NCBI RefSeq assembly: GCF_004342025.1 | Contig: NZ_SLWN01000030.1 | Coordinates: forward strand, 1 to 35,159 | DNA from: Kribbella steppae | GTDB taxonomy: Bacteria; Actinomycetota; Actinomycetes; Propionibacteriales; Kribbellaceae | Reading direction: 5' to 3' | DNA: 35,159 bases | Shown here: one piece after another, positions 31,468 through 35,159 of the stretch | Layout of the letters: each line of letters starts with the position of its first letter | Numbering within the stretch: position 1 is the stretch's first letter | The notes under the pieces: generated by a model | The model's input: the letters and a program-made list of their open reading frames with translations, nothing else | What the model was told of the DNA's origin: nothing | Databases searched by the model: none | Position numbers and translations under genes: made by a program

Positions 31468-34400
31468 ATGGTCACTGCCGACGAGTACAAGACATCTGCG
31501 CCGCCCGACGTTGCGTGGGAAGCGGACGAGTCCTGCCTCAGGTGCGTGGTCGGCTGGCCGGGCGGCAGACCACCGCTGGCGCAGGTCCTCCCCCTCTTCG
31601 AGCACCTCGGACTCGTACTCATCGATCATCGGCCTGAGGAGGCCGCCGACAGCTTCGTGTTCTCAAGGGTCGAGGACGCGGACCTGGACGAGCTGCTGCC
31701 ACTGCTTGCTGATGCCTTCACGGCGGGCTGGGAGCGCTCGGTGGACCGGGACGAGTTCGCTTCTCTGGTCCTCCAAGCGCACCTGCAGTCAAGGCAGGTG
31801 CAGCTCGTGCGTGCTGTCTGTCACTACCTGCGCCAGGCCGGACTCGGCGCCAGCCCGTCGTACGTTCGCGGGATCCTGTCCGCCCACCCGGATTTCGTCC
31901 GGCACTGGGTGGAGATGTTCGAGCAGCGGTTCGCCCCGGAAGCTCCCGCATCAGTCGAGAACAGACTGGCGAAGTACGTCGACGCTGCGACGACCAGGGA
32001 CGAGTACCGGGTGCTCGACTGGTATGCGGGCCTCTTGGAAGCGGTCACCCGAACCAACTACTTCAAGCGCGACGGCGCCGCCCGGCCACCTGTCACGACC
32101 GTGCTCAAGGTCGACCCGGGCAGGCTGCCGTTCGCGACCGACCCGGCGGTGAAAGTGGAGACCTTCGTCTACCACCCGGACGTCGAAGGCCTGCATGTGA
32201 GGTACGCGCCCGTGGCCCGCGGCGGGCTGCGCTGGTCGGATCGAATCGAGGACTACCGAGATGAGGTGATAGCTCTCGCCAAGGCACAGCAGGTGAAGAA
32301 CTCGCTCATCGTTCCTGGCGGCGCCAAGGGTGCGTTTGTGGTCAAGGCGCCCCTGGCCGGGCTCTCATCCGCCGCCGCAGCCGTGGAGGTCCGCCGCTGC
32401 TATCGGATCTTCGTACGCGGCCTGCTGGACGTTACCGACAACGTCACCGAGCAGGTCGTGACCCATCCCGCCGGCGTGGTGGTCACAGATGGTCCAGACC
32501 CCTATCTGGTCGTGGCCGCGGACAAGGGCACCGCGACCTTCTCCGACCTGGCGAACGAAGAGTCAGCCGACGCCCGCTACTGGCTGGGCGACGCGTTTGC
32601 CTCGGGCGGGTCCACCGGCTTCGACCACAAGCAACTGGCGGTCACCGCACGCGGTACCTGGATGGCCGTACGCCGGCATTTCACCGAGCTCGGCCTCGAC
32701 CCGCAGCGCGACGAATTCACCGCCGTAGGCATCGGTGACATGTCCGGAGACGTCTTCGGCAACGGGATGCTGCTGTCGGACCGGCTCCGCCTGGTCGCCG
32801 CGTTCGACCACCGGCACATCTTCCTGGATCCAGACCCCGACCCGAGCTCCTCGATCGCGGAACGTGCCAGGCTGGCGGCGCTGCCGGGATCATCGTGGGC
32901 CGACTACGACCCGGTATTGCTCTCTCCAGGCGGGGGTGTCTACCCGCGGTCGGGCAGGTCGGTCGCGGTGTCGAGCCAGGCACGGGCGGCGCTGCGAATC
33001 GACGCGGAGGCGCTGTCTCCCGACGAGCTGGTCCAGGCGATCCTGCGGGCGCCCGTCGACCTCCTGTGGAACGGCGGGATCGGGACCTACGTGCGGGCCT
33101 CGCACGAGACGGACGCAGATGTCGCGGACCGGGGCAACGACCGGGTACGCATCACGGCCGACCAGCTTCGCTGCCGGGTCATCGGCGAGGGCGGCAATCT
33201 GGGCCTGACGCAGGCGGCGCGCATCGAGTACTCCTTGGCCGGCGGGCGCCTGAACGCCGACTTCATCGACAACGCGGCGGGGGTGAACACCTCCGACCGG
33301 GAAGTCAACCTCAAGATCCTGCTGCGCTCGGTGGAGAACTCGGGACTCGTCGATCGCGCACAGCGCAACGAGCTGCTGAAGGCCTCTACCACCGAGGTCG
33401 TGCGCGACGTCTTGAGCGACAGCGAGCGGCAGGCCCTCGCCATCAGCGTCGCCGAAGGGTACGGCGTGACCGTTCTGGACCGGCACGACCAGGTGATGCA
33501 CAACCTCGAAATGCACGGTCTCGACCGCACCCGAGAGAACCTGCCGGAGGCCGAAGAGATCGAGCGGCGTCGCGCGGCAGGCCACGGGCTGACCCGGCCG
33601 GAGATCGCGGTGATCCTGGCGCATGCCAAGAACCTCGTGCACGAACTGCTCCTGCGGGGCGACGTTCCGGAGGATCCGGGTGTGGCCGGCGTCCTGCTCG
33701 GCTACTTCCCGGAGCCTCTGCGGACCGCGTACACCGAGCAGATCCTCGCCCATGAGCTGAGGCGCGAGATCGTCGCGGCGCGGCTTGCCAACGAGCTGAT
33801 GGACCGGGTCGGTCCCGGCTTCATCTACCGGATCGAGGACCGCACCGGTGCGAGCACTGACCAGGCGATCCGGGCGATCCTGATCGTCAAGGATCTCCTG
33901 ACCCTGAATGAGCTCTGGGACGGCCTGGCGCCGTACCCGGTCTCACCGACGATGCCCGTCCGGCAGGCGCTGGAACGAGCCTTGGAGTACAACGCCTCCT
34001 GGCTTGTCCGCCGGAACAGCAGGCTGGCGGCGATCGACGCCGAGGCAGCGGTGTTCCGTGCCGGCGTGACCCGCCTCCGCGATGCGATGGCCTCATCGCA
34101 GCCCGTCGCCACCGGCTCGGCACTGGGCCGGAGCCTCGCGGGACTCGCCGATCTCGGTGCCTCGCCGAACCTGCTGACAGCGTGTCACGCGGTGACCCGG
34201 ATGCAGGCCGGGCTGGCACTGGCCTCGGCCGCGACCGATCGCGGCTTCGACGTGGTGGAGCTCGAAGCGATCTACGCCAGGATCGGGGAGACACTGGGGC
34301 TGTCCTGGCTGTACGCCACGATCCCGATCAACGTCGCGGATCCACACTGGGTCCAGCTGGCCAAGGCGGCACTCAGGGACGAGCTTGCCGCCCTCACCGT

Positions 34401-34590
34401 CGCGATCGCCCTCGATGTGCTGGCGGCCGGTGGACTGCAGGCGTGGATGCGGTTGCACGAGGACGCCCTGGCCCGAGCACAATCTGCCTACGCCGGACTG
34501 GCCGGAAGCATCGAGGTCGACGTGGCGATGCTCACCGTTGGCGTGCAGGTCCTTCGAGACCTCTGCCACGCGGTGGGTGTCCGCGAGTGA
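31468..34590 (+). CDS. Short-form NAD-dependent glutamate dehydrogenase
   Basis: The protein is 1040 residues from ATG 31468, with GGAGG correctly spaced. The catalytic core matches the large bacterial NAD-GDH family: FVYHPDVEGLHVR, VARGGLRWSDR (about 249-259), KAQQVKNSLIVPGGAKG (about 272-288), DKGTATFSDLANEES, then VIGEGGNLGLTQAARIEY and DFIDNAAGVNTSDREVN, with the long helical C-terminal domain. The usual bacterial form is about 1600 residues; the first 500-600 (ACT-like regulatory region) are missing here. The sequence begins near the point where that family reads LPVLQHLGV (here LPLFEHLGLVLIDHRP). With its own ribosome binding site it may be a functional short enzyme converting glutamate to 2-oxoglutarate and ammonium. 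It may instead be a 5'-deleted gene, since an apparent XRE fragment abuts it. Confidence 0.88.
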   Translation: MVTADEYKTSAPPDVAWEADESCLRCVVGWPGGRPPLAQVLPLFEHLGLVLIDHRPEEAADSFVFSRVEDADLDELLPLLADAFTAGWERSVDRDEFASLVLQAHLQSRQVQLVRAVCHYLRQAGLGASPSYVRGILSAHPDFVRHWVEMFEQRFAPEAPASVENRLAKYVDAATTRDEYRVLDWYAGLLEAVTRTNYFKRDGAARPPVTTVLKVDPGRLPFATDPAVKVETFVYHPDVEGLHVRYAPVARGGLRWSDRIEDYRDEVIALAKAQQVKNSLIVPGGAKGAFVVKAPLAGLSSAAAAVEVRRCYRIFVRGLLDVTDNVTEQVVTHPAGVVVTDGPDPYLVVAADKGTATFSDLANEESADARYWLGDAFASGGSTGFDHKQLAVTARGTWMAVRRHFTELGLDPQRDEFTAVGIGDMSGDVFGNGMLLSDRLRLVAAFDHRHIFLDPDPDPSSSIAERARLAALPGSSWADYDPVLLSPGGGVYPRSGRSVAVSSQARAALRIDAEALSPDELVQAILRAPVDLLWNGGIGTYVRASHETDADVADRGNDRVRITADQLRCRVIGEGGNLGLTQAARIEYSLAGGRLNADFIDNAAGVNTSDREVNLKILLRSVENSGLVDRAQRNELLKASTTEVVRDVLSDSERQALAISVAEGYGVTVLDRHDQVMHNLEMHGLDRTRENLPEAEEIERRRAAGHGLTRPEIAVILAHAKNLVHELLLRGDVPEDPGVAGVLLGYFPEPLRTAYTEQILAHELRREIVAARLANELMDRVGPGFIYRIEDRTGASTDQAIRAILIVKDLLTLNELWDGLAPYPVSPTMPVRQALERALEYNASWLVRRNSRLAAIDAEAAVFRAGVTRLRDAMASSQPVATGSALGRSLAGLADLGASPNLLTACHAVTRMQAGLALASAATDRGFDVVELEAIYARIGETLGLSWLYATIPINVADPHWVQLAKAALRDELAALTVAIALDVLAAGGLQAWMRLHEDALARAQSAYAGLAGSIEVDVAMLTVGVQVLRDLCHAVGVRE

Positions 34591-34726
34591 TCGGAGACGC
34601 GCTGCCACGGCAAGGCTCACGGCCAGCCATCGATCGCTAGTAGCAAGCCCGGGACGTACGAGTCCGGTTCTCCCAGGCTGTTCGCCGGTTGGAGGCGCCG
34701 CCCCCAGCGACCTCCGCGCAGCCTAA

Positions 34727-34957
34727 CACCTCATTGCTGCGGACATCCGCGCGATGGTGAAGGAACGCGGCACGATGAAGGCAGTGCCGGATCGAGGTGA
34801 TCTGGCCGATCTGTTCAGCGCCTTGGGACTCGAAGTCTCCTACAACTACAAAGCGCAGGTGGCTGATGTTTCCATCAAGCCTGCCCCGCGTGTGGTTAGC
34901 GTTGGTGTCCGAGGAGGGACACGCACCTTAACCACACGCATGAAGCTCAACGTCTGA
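34727..34957 (+). pseudogene. 3' end of a second serine recombinase gene
   Basis: After a TAA at 34724 the frame reads AADIRAMVKERGTMKAV, then LADLFSALGLEVSYNYK and VADVSIKPAPRVVSV, ending VGVRGGTRTLTTRMKLNV. This is the C-terminal coiled-coil and last strand region of large serine recombinases. It is alignable with but clearly diverged from the one at 9240-10172 (LADLYAALPLSLT ... VDVEVEPLADRVV). No catalytic or DNA-binding domain precedes it; the DNA between 34591 and 34726 shows no recombinase. It is a relic only, although an ATG at 34754 opens a small frame. Its last 35 bases are repeat copy 4. Confidence 0.72.
34888..34939 (+). repeat. Recombinase-tail palindromic repeat, copy 4 (best hairpin)
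   Basis: Outer arms GCGTGTGGTTA and TAACCACACGC pair perfectly over 11 bases. A six-by-six internal loop follows, then GTGTCC pairs with GGACAC around the loop GAGGAG. It is the right direct-repeat partner of copy 3. The run TGGTGTCCGAGGAGGGAC (34903-34920) also resembles the reversed 3' end of a leucine tRNA, including CCA. Confidence 0.82.
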
Positions 34958-35073
34958 GTCGGGCGACTTGAGCAGCGCGCTCGGAGGGCTGGGCTGCAGA
35001 TGCGGGTGTGATGGTCAGCCGGTGAAGGTGAGCTCGTCCGCGGCCGGACGTGTCTTGCGGGCGGACGCGTGCC

Positions 35074-35159
35074 TCAGGCAACCAGGAACCTCGGTGCTGC
35101 TTCGCAGAGCGCTGTGACGTCGCGGCCGGCCCACAGCACCGTGAAGTCCGGTCGTACCA
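35074..35159 (-). CDS. C-terminal end of an unidentified minus-strand gene (partial)
   Basis: Reading leftward from the right edge, a frame gives VRPDFTVLWAGRDVTAL and CEAAPRFLVA before a TGA at 35076-35074. The composition is protein-like, but the fragment is too short to identify. Other frames here are also open for some distance, so the call is uncertain. Between 34958 and 35073 nothing else is recognised. Confidence 0.25.
   Translation of the reverse strand, partial: VRPDFTVLWAGRDVTALCEAAPRFLVA

Noticed and set aside
34903..34939. A real tRNA-Leu gene
   Set aside because: Only about 18 bases resemble the 3' end; the T-loop (TTCAA/TTCGA) and all other arms are missing.
1..35159. CRISPR arrays, rRNA or insertion sequences with intact transposases
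   Set aside because: No regularly spaced repeats, rRNA-like stretches or DDE transposase motifs were seen; the only mobile-element traces are the recombinase fragments.

Overview
This is high-GC actinobacterial DNA. Codons almost all end in G or C, GTG starts are common, and the secretion signals and regulators (Tat lipoprotein, SARP/AfsR-type, BTAD and IclR proteins) are typical of filamentous actinomycetes. The style recalls Kribbella and relatives in the Propionibacteriales, but nothing seen here proves a genus.

Region A (about 1-12,250) is a gene graveyard. It holds an N-terminally truncated PIG-L-like deacetylase, a lipoprotein beta-propeller split by a frameshift, a four-helix membrane protein, a small cupin, a CcdA fragment, a PPOX-type flavin/F420 protein, an OsmC protein whose end runs into a dead thioesterase on the other strand, a small monooxygenase-like protein, and a SARP/AfsR-like regulator with two frame breaks. 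It continues with a BTAD regulator fragment fused to the back half of a serine recombinase, an alpha/beta hydrolase that seems to lack its first strands, and a Nudix fragment. Several joins lie inside genes, so the region has been rearranged and is not simply affected by sequencing error.

Region B (12,456-31,371) is an intact catabolic locus. An IclR regulator is divergent from a long co-directional run with many ATGA or GTGA overlaps. In order the run encodes a SolA-like FAD amine oxidase, an M14-type deacylase, a Pot-type ABC importer (binding protein, ATPase, two permeases), a class III aminotransferase, a second M14 deacylase, an aldehyde dehydrogenase, an aldo-keto reductase and a HAD hydrolase. 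These are followed by a PuuB-like FAD oxidoreductase, a second aminotransferase behind its own palindromic operator, a GabD-like dehydrogenase, alanine dehydrogenase and a tartrate/D-malate-type dehydrogenase. The set reads as: import an acylated or amide-linked cationic amine, hydrolyse the amide, oxidise or transaminate the amines to aldehydes, oxidise these to acids, and pass carbon to pyruvate. Alanine dehydrogenase would recycle the amino acceptor. The substrate is not evident.

Region C (31,368-35,159) holds the possible first residues of an XRE regulator, a short-form NAD-glutamate dehydrogenase without the usual large N-terminal region, and the 3' end of a second serine recombinase.

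A 35-base element occurs four times in the same orientation (3688, 10138, 12220, 34905). Two copies are the extreme 3' ends of serine recombinase genes and form a hairpin with upstream bases; the other two have no recombinase attached. Copies at 12,220 and 34,905 bracket the whole catabolic locus, so it may be, or may have been, a mobile or recombination-prone island.
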